Source: Halieaceae bacterium (GTDB taxonomy: Bacteria; Pseudomonadota; Gammaproteobacteria; Pseudomonadales; Halieaceae). Taken from it: a DNA stretch of 24,263 bases. Location: contig CABYEX010000021.1 in assembly GCA_902518075.1 (NCBI GenBank), positions 1-24,263 on the forward strand. The letters are read 5' to 3'. Shown here one piece after another: positions 17,967-24,263 of the stretch. Position numbers and translations under genes: made by a program. The notes under the pieces were generated by a model. The model made no database searches. It was not told where the DNA came from and worked only from the letters and a program-made list of their open reading frames with translations. Positions within the stretch are counted from its first letter, which is position 1, and each line of letters begins with the position of its first letter.

Positions 17967-19061
17967 ATGTTGAATCAAAAGAAAAAAACGCGCTTGCACA
18001 GTTTAGAGGCGGGTCGACCAAAGACCCGGAAGACCCTAATCATTTTGGGCATTTTCCTATCGGCTGTCATGATTTCGATTTCTGGCTGCACACCGCGCGA
18101 TGGAGAAGGCTTTCTCGCCCAAACGCGGTGTGCCCAGCTGGGTGATACCACTCTTGCCAGCGGCAGCGAGCTGCTGATTGTGGTGAACCACATTCGGGCA
18201 AGATTAGGGCTCCCCGACTTCGTGGGCTCCTGGGAGTTTGCTCGCGATGCGCTGTATCTCGGGATGTGTCTTGACCTGATGACCAGTGACGCGATTGCCT
18301 TTATTGAGCGATATGAGCGAGCGCTGGTGTCGTCAATTGATAAAAATATGAGCAATATCAGATCTTTATATATTGCGATAGACCCAACTGTTGCCCCTGC
18401 CAACGCTCACAGTGATGCCTTTGAAGCGCTTATGGAGCGTGACGAGCCGATGGATCTGAAGATCATTTTGTCAATGGTCGTTGGGGTGGCTTTGTTAGTC
18501 ATACTGTTTGCGTTACCTTATACGTTACCGAGGATGGAGAAAGTGCACGAACACAAGAGGCTATCGGCCATCATGAAAGACAGAGCTTTTACGCCCCGCG
18601 AACACGGCGAAACCGGCGAGCATACTTTTATGAACCTGGGGCGCCCCGTGGGATGTCTCTGGGAACACGCCACTAGAGCGGCGGTGATAGTGGCGTTTGC
18701 CATTGTATTCCTGCTCTGGAGCGACAATGCCAGCGCCGAATCGGATATTATCTTCCTGTGTTGTGTTGTCTATCCGTTGCTGGCCTTGGCTTATGCAACA
18801 CTGGAGTTTTTTAGTAGCTCTGATCGGTTTATCACCAATCACCGCGTAGTCCAGAGCACCACCTTTTTCTTTCCAAGAGAAGATCTATACGCGGACAGCG
18901 TCAGTGGACTTGAGGTCCGTCGGTCGGTTGTCGGCACATTGTTCGGTTATGGCACTTTGAAAATTTCGGCTGAGGGCCAAACTTTCAATATGCCGTATGT
19001 CAAGGATGTGAAAGAAGTGAAATCGACCTGGGACAAGTTGACGCGTCAAACACAGGTATAG
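17967..19061 (+). CDS. Membrane protein with C-terminal bacterial PH (bPH_2-like) domain
   Basis: About 364 residues. Residues 24-40 are hydrophobic and end in ISGC, which could be a lipobox (Cys41) or simply the first membrane segment. An exported-side region of ~120 residues with two further Cys follows. Helices lie at about 164-186, 235-252 and 260-278. Residues ~280-358 look like a bPH_2 domain: DRFITNHRVVQS, a central strand region with VSGLEVRRSVVGTLFGYGTLKIS and a final helix KEVKSTWDKL. Such domains occur in membrane-associated bacterial proteins of unknown role. The N-terminal exported part was not recognised. ATG 17967 is preferred to TTG 17964; neither has a good ribosome site. The stop is 13 bases from the stop of a convergent small membrane protein gene. 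Confidence 0.7.
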   Translation: MLNQKKKTRLHSLEAGRPKTRKTLIILGIFLSAVMISISGCTPRDGEGFLAQTRCAQLGDTTLASGSELLIVVNHIRARLGLPDFVGSWEFARDALYLGMCLDLMTSDAIAFIERYERALVSSIDKNMSNIRSLYIAIDPTVAPANAHSDAFEALMERDEPMDLKIILSMVVGVALLVILFALPYTLPRMEKVHEHKRLSAIMKDRAFTPREHGETGEHTFMNLGRPVGCLWEHATRAAVIVAFAIVFLLWSDNASAESDIIFLCCVVYPLLALAYATLEFFSSSDRFITNHRVVQSTTFFFPREDLYADSVSGLEVRRSVVGTLFGYGTLKISAEGQTFNMPYVKDVKEVKSTWDKLTRQTQV

Positions 19062-19074
19062 CGCTATCGCAAGC

Positions 19075-19386
19075 CTAAAGCTGGTCCTCTGAGGACACAT
19101 AAGGCATTTCGACCACCTGACCTTTGTGCAGACTTAACCGCGGCCGCCCATACCCATCTTTGACCATTGACTCGAGCAGCATATTGTTTCGAATCATGGT
19201 TTGTAGCATTCCTAAAGGAATGACACCTGCAAAAAAGCCTATGACAGCGCCAAGAAGTGCCGACATCGCAGCCGAGCCAAGATAGTTACCCTCGTATCCC
19301 ATTACAGCGCCTGCGACGAGCATCAGCCAAAGACCAATTTCGACGACCCAGGGAAAGATTTTGCGCAACAGGTAAGACATGATCAT
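19075..19386 (-). CDS. Two-helix membrane protein of unknown function
   Basis: A 103-residue protein starting at ATG 19386 (or ATG 19380). It has two hydrophobic segments, about residues 11-30 (VVEIGLWLMLVAGAVMGY) and 37-60 (GSAAMSALLGAVIGFFAGVIPLG), rich in Gly and Ala. A 40-residue polar tail follows, which contains YGRPRLSLHKGQVVEMPYV. This tail resembles YGTLKISAEGQTFNMPYV in the PH domain of the convergent neighbour. It is not recognised otherwise. The GGGA 10 bases upstream is a weak ribosome site. Confidence 0.6.
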   Translation of the reverse strand: MIMSYLLRKIFPWVVEIGLWLMLVAGAVMGYEGNYLGSAAMSALLGAVIGFFAGVIPLGMLQTMIRNNMLLESMVKDGYGRPRLSLHKGQVVEMPYVSSEDQL

Positions 19387-19705
19387 GTAAATGGAATCCC
19401 AACGGCGACAGCGTCCGAATTAAAAATGACACAAACATAGCGAACGCGGGGTCGGTCCGCCAGCAGTTTCAGAGCAAATTTGCATCCCCTGGTGGACATC
19501 GCTTCATTCCTGCACGAACGTCTCACAGTAATATCGACTGGCCGCTATTTCGCCCATCCCGCCCGCAGTTACACTAGCCTCGAGATGGCCGTCATAGCGG
19601 AAGAAATGCAAAGCCACTTTTTGCCCCGTTGATCCAGACTAGCAGCCCAATTCCTGTGAGGTTTGAAAGCGTGTCACGCAATGGGTACTTTGGCCGCATT
19701 AGAAT
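19387..19705. other. Intergenic region with a possible gene remnant
   Basis: No complete gene is visible. On the minus strand, 19504-19617, a frame from GTG reads ALHFFRYDGHLEASVTAGG and ends SRYYCETFVQE. A TAG lies upstream in the same frame. Its composition is protein-like, so it may be the 3' end of a lost gene. On the plus strand 19586 onward there is only a 15-codon frame. No promoter for the gene at 19706 could be assigned with confidence. Confidence 0.25.
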
Positions 19706-19972
19706 TTGGGAATATACTTATTGCTTAACAAGATCGTGATCGGCGCATTTTTGACCGCAGTGTTTGTGGGCGTAGCTCAGAAAATGCGCATTGCCGATGA
19801 GGAAACGCGCTACGACCGTTGTGTGCGTCAGGTCGAAAAAGCAAAATGGCAATGTCGCGAAACTGGGAGGTACCCCAATGCAACCTCAGGGCCGGTCGAC
19901 GTGATTGATCTTTGTAAGACCTACGCTTCGAGAGACAAAGAGCGATGCGCAGCGCTTGCTTCGAAGAGATAA
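19706..19972 (+). CDS. Small membrane-anchored protein with twin CX10C motif
   Basis: An 88-residue protein. The N-terminal hydrophobic segment (about residues 5-24, LLLNKIVIGAFLTAVFVGV) is a likely signal anchor putting the rest in the periplasm. The soluble part has exactly four Cys in two CX10C motifs (RCVRQVEKAKWQC and LCKTYASRDKERC) separated by 19 residues. Both motifs look helical and charged. This is the layout of a disulfide-stapled helical hairpin. No family was recognised. The start is uncertain: TTG 19706 lacks a ribosome site, and TTG 19721 or GTG 19736 are alternatives that shorten the anchor. The next gene begins 6 bases after its stop, so they are probably co-transcribed. Confidence 0.55.
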   Translation: MGIYLLLNKIVIGAFLTAVFVGVAQKMRIADEETRYDRCVRQVEKAKWQCRETGRYPNATSGPVDVIDLCKTYASRDKERCAALASKR

Positions 19973-19978
19973 AGTCTC

Positions 19979-20209
19979 ATGCCGCGTCTTGAAGATAAGG
20001 TTCGTCGCGCAGCCTACACCTACGTTTGCCACGTCAAGTCCGCCGAACTTGGTTTGTCCTTTGATGATTTTTGGGCAGCAATTTGCCCTGCTGAGCTAAC
20101 GCCAAAGGCACCAGACTGGCCCACTGCGTTTTCACGTGATTTGCTGGTTGGCATGCGCGCGGACGATGACTTCGTCGATGCTTTGTGTAGCAAGTATGAA
20201 ATTGTCTAG
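19979..20209 (+). CDS. Hypothetical 76-residue protein
   Basis: A small soluble protein from ATG 19979, six bases after the stop of the twin-CX10C gene. It contains DKVRRAAYTYVCHVKSAELG, FDDFWAAICPAE and a C-terminal MRADDDFVDALCSKYE, mainly helical and acidic, with three Cys. No signal peptide or membrane segment. Not recognised. It is followed directly by a strong hairpin, fitting a two-gene transcript with the upstream gene. Confidence 0.5.
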   Translation: MPRLEDKVRRAAYTYVCHVKSAELGLSFDDFWAAICPAELTPKAPDWPTAFSRDLLVGMRADDDFVDALCSKYEIV

Positions 20210-20218
20210 CGCAAAGAA

Positions 20219-20250
20219 ATGGGGGACAGAGGTATCCCCCATGTTTAATT
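20219..20250. terminator. Bidirectional intrinsic terminator
   Basis: ATGGGGGA (20219-20226) and TCCCCCAT (20235-20242) form a perfect 8-bp stem with an 8-base loop. A short T-containing tail (GTTTAATT) follows on the plus strand, and TTTCTTT follows on the minus strand. It lies between two convergent genes ending at 20209 and 20252, so it can serve both. Confidence 0.75.
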
Positions 20251-20251
20251 A

Positions 20252-20974
20252 TCATTCTGCGGTGTAATATTGCTCACAGATTTCAAATTGGTCGTTGACT
20301 ACTTCATCAATCAGCGCAACTGCTTCGTTGTATGTCGCGCCCCACGACGCACCAGCAAGGTAGTCATCTATTACTGCTCCATGCGTTTCCACTGAAGATG
20401 TTATGGATTTCAGATAATAAGTTCCTGCCTCTGTGGTTCCTCCGCCAATCGCGGCGAATAATCCGTTCATAAAAGTATCGTGACCAGCGGAGTTGATCTC
20501 TGCCTCTAGCTTAGAAATTGAGACAATAAACGCCTGAAGGTTCTCTGGAGATACTTTGATTCGCATGGCTCGCTCATACCCGGGATCAAGCCTTGGAAAT
20601 GGTTTTAAGGGCGCCCATGTGGCTCCGTACTTGAATTCGCGTTGGCTTGCCATGCCAGCGGGCGCCTTGCTTGGATCGTATTTAGAGGCTCCGACAATGG
20701 CGCTAGTGACGCTTGGAAAGGCGTTCCAAAGCATCAATTGGCCAACATAGTCTCGTCCAGAAATAGTCTCGCAGTATCCAGCCGCTTCAGCACCGATCAT
20801 TTCAAATAGTGCTGGGTTTGACTTCACTGATTCAATGTAACCCTCAACGTCCTTTGCGGCGACAAATAGCGTAGTGAACGCCCCGTTGCCCTCCGGCGCT
20901 GAACCATGGTTATCGGCAAAAGCCGACGAAATTAGGCATGTAGCCAAGGAAGCTACCGATAATATCTTTTTCAA
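20252..20974 (-). CDS. Exported protein with two similar alpha/beta halves
   Basis: A 240-residue protein. The start TTG 20974 is favoured by a very strong purine-rich site (AAAAGGGGGAAA) just upstream; an upstream ATG at 20998 would place that site inside the gene. Residues 1-20 are a signal peptide (MKKILSVASLATCLISSAFA) cleaved before DNHG. The mature part seems to consist of two ~100-residue halves: one around TTLFVAAKDVEGYIESVKSN, the other around ERAMRIKVSPENLQAFIVSI, both strand-helix patterns as in dimeric alpha/beta-barrel proteins. There are two Cys in the mature part. No function can be assigned. It shares the terminator at 20219 with the opposite genes. Confidence 0.7.
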   Translation of the reverse strand: MKKILSVASLATCLISSAFADNHGSAPEGNGAFTTLFVAAKDVEGYIESVKSNPALFEMIGAEAAGYCETISGRDYVGQLMLWNAFPSVTSAIVGASKYDPSKAPAGMASQREFKYGATWAPLKPFPRLDPGYERAMRIKVSPENLQAFIVSISKLEAEINSAGHDTFMNGLFAAIGGGTTEAGTYYLKSITSSVETHGAVIDDYLAGASWGATYNEAVALIDEVVNDQFEICEQYYTAE

Positions 20975-20998
20975 AATTTCCCCCTTTTGGACTCGCAT

Positions 20999-21357
20999 AT
21001 ATTGCTGAGCAAATCTACCCGCTCAGAATCATGGTATCGCCATATTGTTGCGACTGCATGTCAGCTGCTTAGGTTCTATCCGTGCACTGCGAGTTGCGCC
21101 AAACAGCTGTGCGCCTACCGCATGTCATAACCATCTCGATAACTTACCCCAACAGAATTAACCGACCAACCTCCCACTTGATCTGCAAGATCCACTGGAG
21201 CTTCAGAGGACAATTCCACACGAGGCCTAATAACAATACAGAGATGAGCGAGCTTTCCTGAAGCGGCACTGAATTAAAGTTTTACTGATTCGTACCGATT
21301 ACGTTGATATAGAAAAATTTTTCGGGTCTGCGATTCGACTATGAGAGCGGTTTCGTG
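20999..21357. other. AT-rich gap between divergent genes
   Basis: About 360 bases without a credible gene. It should contain promoters for the exported-protein gene (leftward) and the lipoprotein gene (rightward). Apart from the inverted repeat at 21006-21025 I see no clear site. Short minus-strand frames around 21040-21140 look no better than chance. Confidence 0.3.
21006..21025. promoter_or_regulatory. Inverted repeat TGAGC-N10-GCTCA upstream of an exported-protein gene
   Basis: The arms TGAGC (21006-21010) and GCTCA (21021-21025) are perfect complements spaced by 10 bases, 32-51 bases upstream of TTG 20974. The placement near a promoter and the one-turn spacing fit a dimeric repressor site. 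The arms are short, so the evidence is thin. Confidence 0.25.
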
Positions 21358-21963
21358 ATGAACGTAAAAACTTTGAGCAAAGTCTTTTGGATCGGATGTT
21401 GCGTCCTAATGACCAGTTGCGCCCGTGATCCGGTAACTCATCCCCAGCAAGATTGGTCAGTACCTTTGGTTGTGTATGGCCGCATGCTTGACGAGGAAAC
21501 ACTCGCGGCAATGCCTAGCTATGAGCGCAATCAGGAAGTATGCAAACGCACAGACGCGGCATTTAGACGAGTCGACTTACTGAATGATATCGAAGACCGG
21601 ATCGCTGTCTTAGGCGCCGAACTAAACGATTTACACAGAGAGTCGCACGAGTGCAGGACTGTGAAGGTTGCAGACTGCATCAATTGTACTCCCTACCGGA
21701 TAGAACAATGCTCCTACAATGCTGAACACTTCATGTGGGACAGCACCAAGAAAAACAGAGATAAACTGATCGCTGAGTACAAGGCGGGGAACCGCACTCA
21801 TTTAGGCGCGCACAGGGCCTGCGTAGACTACATCATCACTGAGGGTCTAACCACAGACGAAGTTTTCGCTCTCCACAAATCTGCATTAGAGCCACCAAAG
21901 TTTCTGCCCACGCCCACTTACCCTGAACTTGAAATGGCGGAAATGGGATGGGAAGCGCGGTAA
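21358..21963 (+). CDS. Putative lipoprotein with clustered cysteines
   Basis: A 201-residue protein. The N-terminus MNVKTLSKVFWIGCCVLMTSC is a lipoprotein signal peptide with a lipobox-like MTSC, followed by ARDP. The mature part is polar and helical (VCKRTDAAFRRVDLLNDIEDR, IAVLGAELNDLHRES). It holds a symmetric cysteine cluster CX7CX2CX7C (CRTVKVADCINCTPYRIEQC), plus one Cys before it (EVCKR) and one after (RACVDY). These six cysteines suggest disulfides in the periplasm, or a metal site. Not recognised. ATG 21358 and GTG 21355 are both possible starts; GAGAG lies upstream. The next gene starts inside its last 16 bases. Confidence 0.6.
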   Translation: MNVKTLSKVFWIGCCVLMTSCARDPVTHPQQDWSVPLVVYGRMLDEETLAAMPSYERNQEVCKRTDAAFRRVDLLNDIEDRIAVLGAELNDLHRESHECRTVKVADCINCTPYRIEQCSYNAEHFMWDSTKKNRDKLIAEYKAGNRTHLGAHRACVDYIITEGLTTDEVFALHKSALEPPKFLPTPTYPELEMAEMGWEAR

Positions 21964-22424
21964 AGCACCTGCCGATTGATCGACAGCTGGGCAAAATATG
22001 GGGCGGCGCTATGTTTGCATGGCAAATTCTGTGCGCAGCCAGCCCTGCCCAAGGGGCAGATGTAGCTGGTTTAAAGCAAGCCCCAATGTCCTTGGTTAAC
22101 CTCAGCTCGTACGAACTCAGCGTAGAAAACTGTCAACCGTTAATGGACACCGCTGAATATGGTCGTGCGACGCACTTCAAGATCATCTCCGATCTATCCG
22201 AGCCACTGCATATATTTTCGGTAACCGATACGGGTAGGATCAGGTATCGAAAAACGATGTTACCCGGCCACGACCACTCAATTTTTGTGACGAGTGGCAC
22301 CTCGCTAGTTTTCATAGAAAAAGACTCTAGAGCCTGCATATACCGTGGGCGTGTTGAGATCGAAGATAATCGACAAAAATACTTCGTCAGCGAATTAGTA
22401 GCCCATTACGAACGATGGAAATGA
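21948..22424 (+). CDS. Hypothetical exported protein
   Basis: Up to 158 residues. From ATG 21948 the gene overlaps the lipoprotein gene by 16 bases, suggesting translational coupling. A hydrophobic stretch MFAWQILCAASPAQG, with A-Q-G just before ADV, looks like a signal peptide if translation starts at ATG 22011 instead. The mature part is beta-rich (MSLVNLSSYELSV, LHIFSVTDTGRIRYRK, HSIFVTSGTSLVFIE, YRGRVEIED) with two Cys (ENCQP, RACIY) that could pair. Not recognised. Together with the preceding lipoprotein it probably forms a two-gene envelope unit. Confidence 0.55.
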   Translation: MGSAVKHLPIDRQLGKIWGGAMFAWQILCAASPAQGADVAGLKQAPMSLVNLSSYELSVENCQPLMDTAEYGRATHFKIISDLSEPLHIFSVTDTGRIRYRKTMLPGHDHSIFVTSGTSLVFIEKDSRACIYRGRVEIEDNRQKYFVSELVAHYERWK

Positions 22425-22434
22425 AGCTCCTTAG

Positions 22435-22827
22435 GATTTCGCGGGACTAATTAATTTCCAGTGTGTGGCAGTCTTTGCCACCAAACACTCTAACCCTCTC
22501 CAAGCTTGTCTAAGCTCATCTGGCAGACTCAGCGGAAAGCCAATATTTAAAACAAATAAAGCGGCCCTGTTGTCTACCCATTTCGAAATGTTGGTGCAGG
22601 ATTTGAAGGTTTGCAGAACTTAACTTAATGAGCCCAGGCTCAGCTATTTTTTGTGGAGGTCGGACTACTGCTCAGCTTGCTTGAAAGCCTTCAACCGTTA
22701 TAAGTTCCGGAAAATCAATGCAGTCGGTGACATTGGTTTCCCAGCTTTAAAAGTCCATGACGAATTTATTGTACCTGTCGATATCGTTGAGGCAGTGCAT
22801 GAGGTGAGGTATACGACGGCGTTTTAG
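22435..22827 (+). pseudogene. Decayed open frame ending in a polymerase-like VHDE motif
   Basis: One plus-strand frame runs 131 codons from 22435 to TAG 22825 with a single stop, TAA at 22621. It has no ATG near its beginning. The second part (22624-22827) reads LKAFNRYKFRKINAVGDIG, then FPALKVHDEFIVPVDIVEA. The VHDE tetrad (22753-22764) with its hydrophobic flank resembles motif C of family A DNA polymerases and related plasmid or phage proteins. It is most likely the 3' remnant of a lost mobile-element gene. The rest was not recognised, and chance similarity of a short motif cannot be excluded. Confidence 0.4.
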
Positions 22828-22876
22828 AGTGTTTTTGCAAATTCATGCCAGCCGGCGGTTTTTCCCACGCAGCATT

Positions 22877-24079
22877 CTATTGACCAGAGCAATAACCACT
22901 GAGGCCATAAAAGTATGCGTATGGCGTCGCGTACCCTGATGCTGTGCAAACCCTCACGTAAGGCAACCCGCTAGGGATGCCGCCATATGAGTTTGAAGAT
23001 TCACTAATGACTATGTACAAAAGCTCATCATCCCAATCGTATCCGAAGAAGCCCGCCGGGTATAAAAGCAGGGCGCCCTCTCCCGACAAGATATCCCTGT
23101 TACCAGTCCAGTAATTTCCATAGGGGTCCAGACAGCCCCTTTGTGAGAGTGGTCTGGCATCAAACACACCGCGGCTGATGTACGTATTTCCCTGAATGAA
23201 ATCTATGTCCACTTGCGCTACCGATCCTTCAACATCGCATGTCCCACCCGGCTCAACTGGTGAGATTCTGCCAACACTATCAACGGCAATAAGTTCAAAC
23301 CAATTTGCGTCGGCGTAGCCAACATAGACTCCTTTAGCATCCAATGGCCCTGTCAGACCTGCCAGTTCATATAAATCGAAGCGCTCCATCTCGACGTCAA
23401 CACGAGCATCAAGGCCACCGGAGCTGTTGTAGATCGAGTACTCTCCTGACGCGTAATACTCAGCCAACTCCAACTGTCCACTAAGCCTGTAATTTTCATC
23501 AGTGACCTGATCCCCTGGGCTGTAAGCACACCACATTTCGAAACTGAGTGTTGTTACAGAAATAGAGCTAGAGCCAAAACACTTCTCATCCCAATAACCG
23601 TCGGTGAAGCCCTCTAAATATATCCGTCCCTCTCTGCTAACGAATATAGTGGCATATTTGTAGTCTGCAGAAATTCCAGAAATACTCAGCGACGTCGTTG
23701 ACCACCATCCTGTCGCAACTGTGTCAATTCTGATAGTGGAGTTGAGTGTGGCACTCTTCCCTGAGGTATCAGAGGCTGAAAAACTGATCGTGTGATTACC
23801 CACCTCTGAGTCGTAGCCCCTAATCACAAATTGATTATTAGAGTTGCCTTGCTCAATGGACAGTGAGTTTGATGTCGCGTTATAGGTGGTTCCGTCAGAT
23901 CCAAAATTTCTTGCCGTGACCGTTACGACAATTGTTTCATCATCGAAAGCAGTCGACGGCAGATTACTACTCAAACTAGGACTGGGGGGAGATGAACCTC
24001 CACCACCACTGCATCCCGCGAGAGCGATGACAATAAGAGTAAAATAAATAGCAAGGATTTTGCGATCCGAACCCTTCAC
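22877..24079 (-). CDS. Large lipoprotein with Ig-like region and two similar beta modules
   Basis: About 400 residues. The start GTG 24079 is preferred because GAGGGAG lies directly upstream and it gives a normal signal peptide (KILAIYFTLIVIALAGC) with a perfect lipobox LAGC followed by SGGGGSSPPSPS, a linker typical of surface lipoproteins. The longer frame from ATG 24217 would bury this signal. After the linker comes an Ig/cadherin-like beta region (TIVVTVTARNFGSDG to SATLNSTIRI). Two modules with a shared pattern follow: YKYATIFVSREGRIYLEG and WFELIAVDSVGRISPVEPG. Six Cys lie in the mature part, one near the C-terminus (GYCSGQ). Codon use is AT-rich compared with the core genes. The function is unknown, likely outer-membrane or surface. 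Confidence 0.7.
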   Translation of the reverse strand: MKGSDRKILAIYFTLIVIALAGCSGGGGSSPPSPSLSSNLPSTAFDDETIVVTVTARNFGSDGTTYNATSNSLSIEQGNSNNQFVIRGYDSEVGNHTISFSASDTSGKSATLNSTIRIDTVATGWWSTTSLSISGISADYKYATIFVSREGRIYLEGFTDGYWDEKCFGSSSISVTTLSFEMWCAYSPGDQVTDENYRLSGQLELAEYYASGEYSIYNSSGGLDARVDVEMERFDLYELAGLTGPLDAKGVYVGYADANWFELIAVDSVGRISPVEPGGTCDVEGSVAQVDIDFIQGNTYISRGVFDARPLSQRGCLDPYGNYWTGNRDILSGEGALLLYPAGFFGYDWDDELLYIVISESSNSYGGIPSGLPYVRVCTASGYATPYAYFYGLSGYCSGQ

Positions 24080-24096
24080 ATCTCCCTCGCGGAGTT

Positions 24097-24126
24097 TTAT
24101 TAGCCACCTTAAGTATCTCAAAACAA
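24097..24126 (-). promoter_or_regulatory. Candidate promoter for the lipoprotein gene
   Basis: On the minus strand TTGTTT and TAATAA are separated by 18 bases, with the -10 ending 17 bases before GTG 24079. This would give a very short leader that still contains the ribosome site. Moderate match only. Confidence 0.25.
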
Positions 24127-24263
24127 TATAGAGCTTAGCGGGGAAAATAAATCCGGACATTTTCCACCACGCGTTTAAAAATAACCCTGTTTTGGTTGAC
24201 GCCTCATCGTAATCCAAAACTACTTTACATCTTCAACACCCCATCAAGTCCAACCAAGCCTAT

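Noticed and set aside
17960..22430. Possible integron cassette array (small genes, mixed content)
   Set aside because: Genes point in both directions and no attC-like GTTRRRY/RYYYAAC pairs were found between them; no integrase is present.

Overview
The window reads as chromosomal DNA of a marine-type gammaproteobacterium. The gene set (Kdo transferase WaaA, a TolC-family exporter, DUF1249-CpdA-ParE in the enterobacterial/pseudomonad order, RdgC) and the GC-rich core codon use suggest a relative of Halieaceae (OM60/NOR5) or nearby Cellvibrionales. That placement is inferred from gene content, not from a marker gene. No rRNA, tRNA, CRISPR array, transposase or integrase was seen.

Positions 1-4100 hold envelope genes: the 3' end of a prenyltransferase/squalene-cyclase-like gene, a convergent SAM methyltransferase, WaaA for lipid A-core assembly, and TolC, whose 3' end overlaps that of waaA. 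Positions 4195-7483 are the conserved yqiB(DUF1249)-cpdA-parE block divergent from tolC. The nudF and yqiA genes that interrupt this order in E. coli are absent. Positions 7697-12125 hold a secreted YceI protein and, converging on it, a tight three-gene unit read leftward: PAP2 phosphatase, MJ1255-type glycosyltransferase, and a large octaheme cytochrome c with HEAT-like and TPR repeats. Positions 12271-14644 hold a class I glutamine amidotransferase, a glyoxalase I-like protein, RdgC and a DUF1653 protein. Positions 14806-17200 hold two SnoaL/NTF2-fold proteins and a Rieske non-haem iron oxygenase alpha subunit; the second SnoaL protein is probably its small-subunit partner.

From about 17200 to the right edge the character changes. 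The DNA is visibly more AT-rich, genes are short and on mixed strands, intergenic gaps are long, and nearly every protein is an unrecognised membrane, exported or lipid-anchored protein, often with an even number of cysteines. Several stretches contain open frames broken by stops (14649-14801, 17356-17874, 19504-19617, 22435-22827), which look like decaying genes. One of them ends in a motif resembling motif C (VHDE) of family A DNA polymerases, a possible trace of a mobile element. I read this part as an accessory island facing the envelope.

The observations most worth following are a membrane-anchored 88-residue protein with a twin CX10C cysteine pattern (19706-19972), a PH-domain membrane protein whose convergent 103-residue neighbour carries a tail resembling part of that PH domain, a lipoprotein with a symmetric CX7CX2CX7C motif, and the octaheme/HEAT/TPR cytochrome in one unit with a glycosyltransferase and a PAP2 phosphatase. 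None of these is proven to be a new system.
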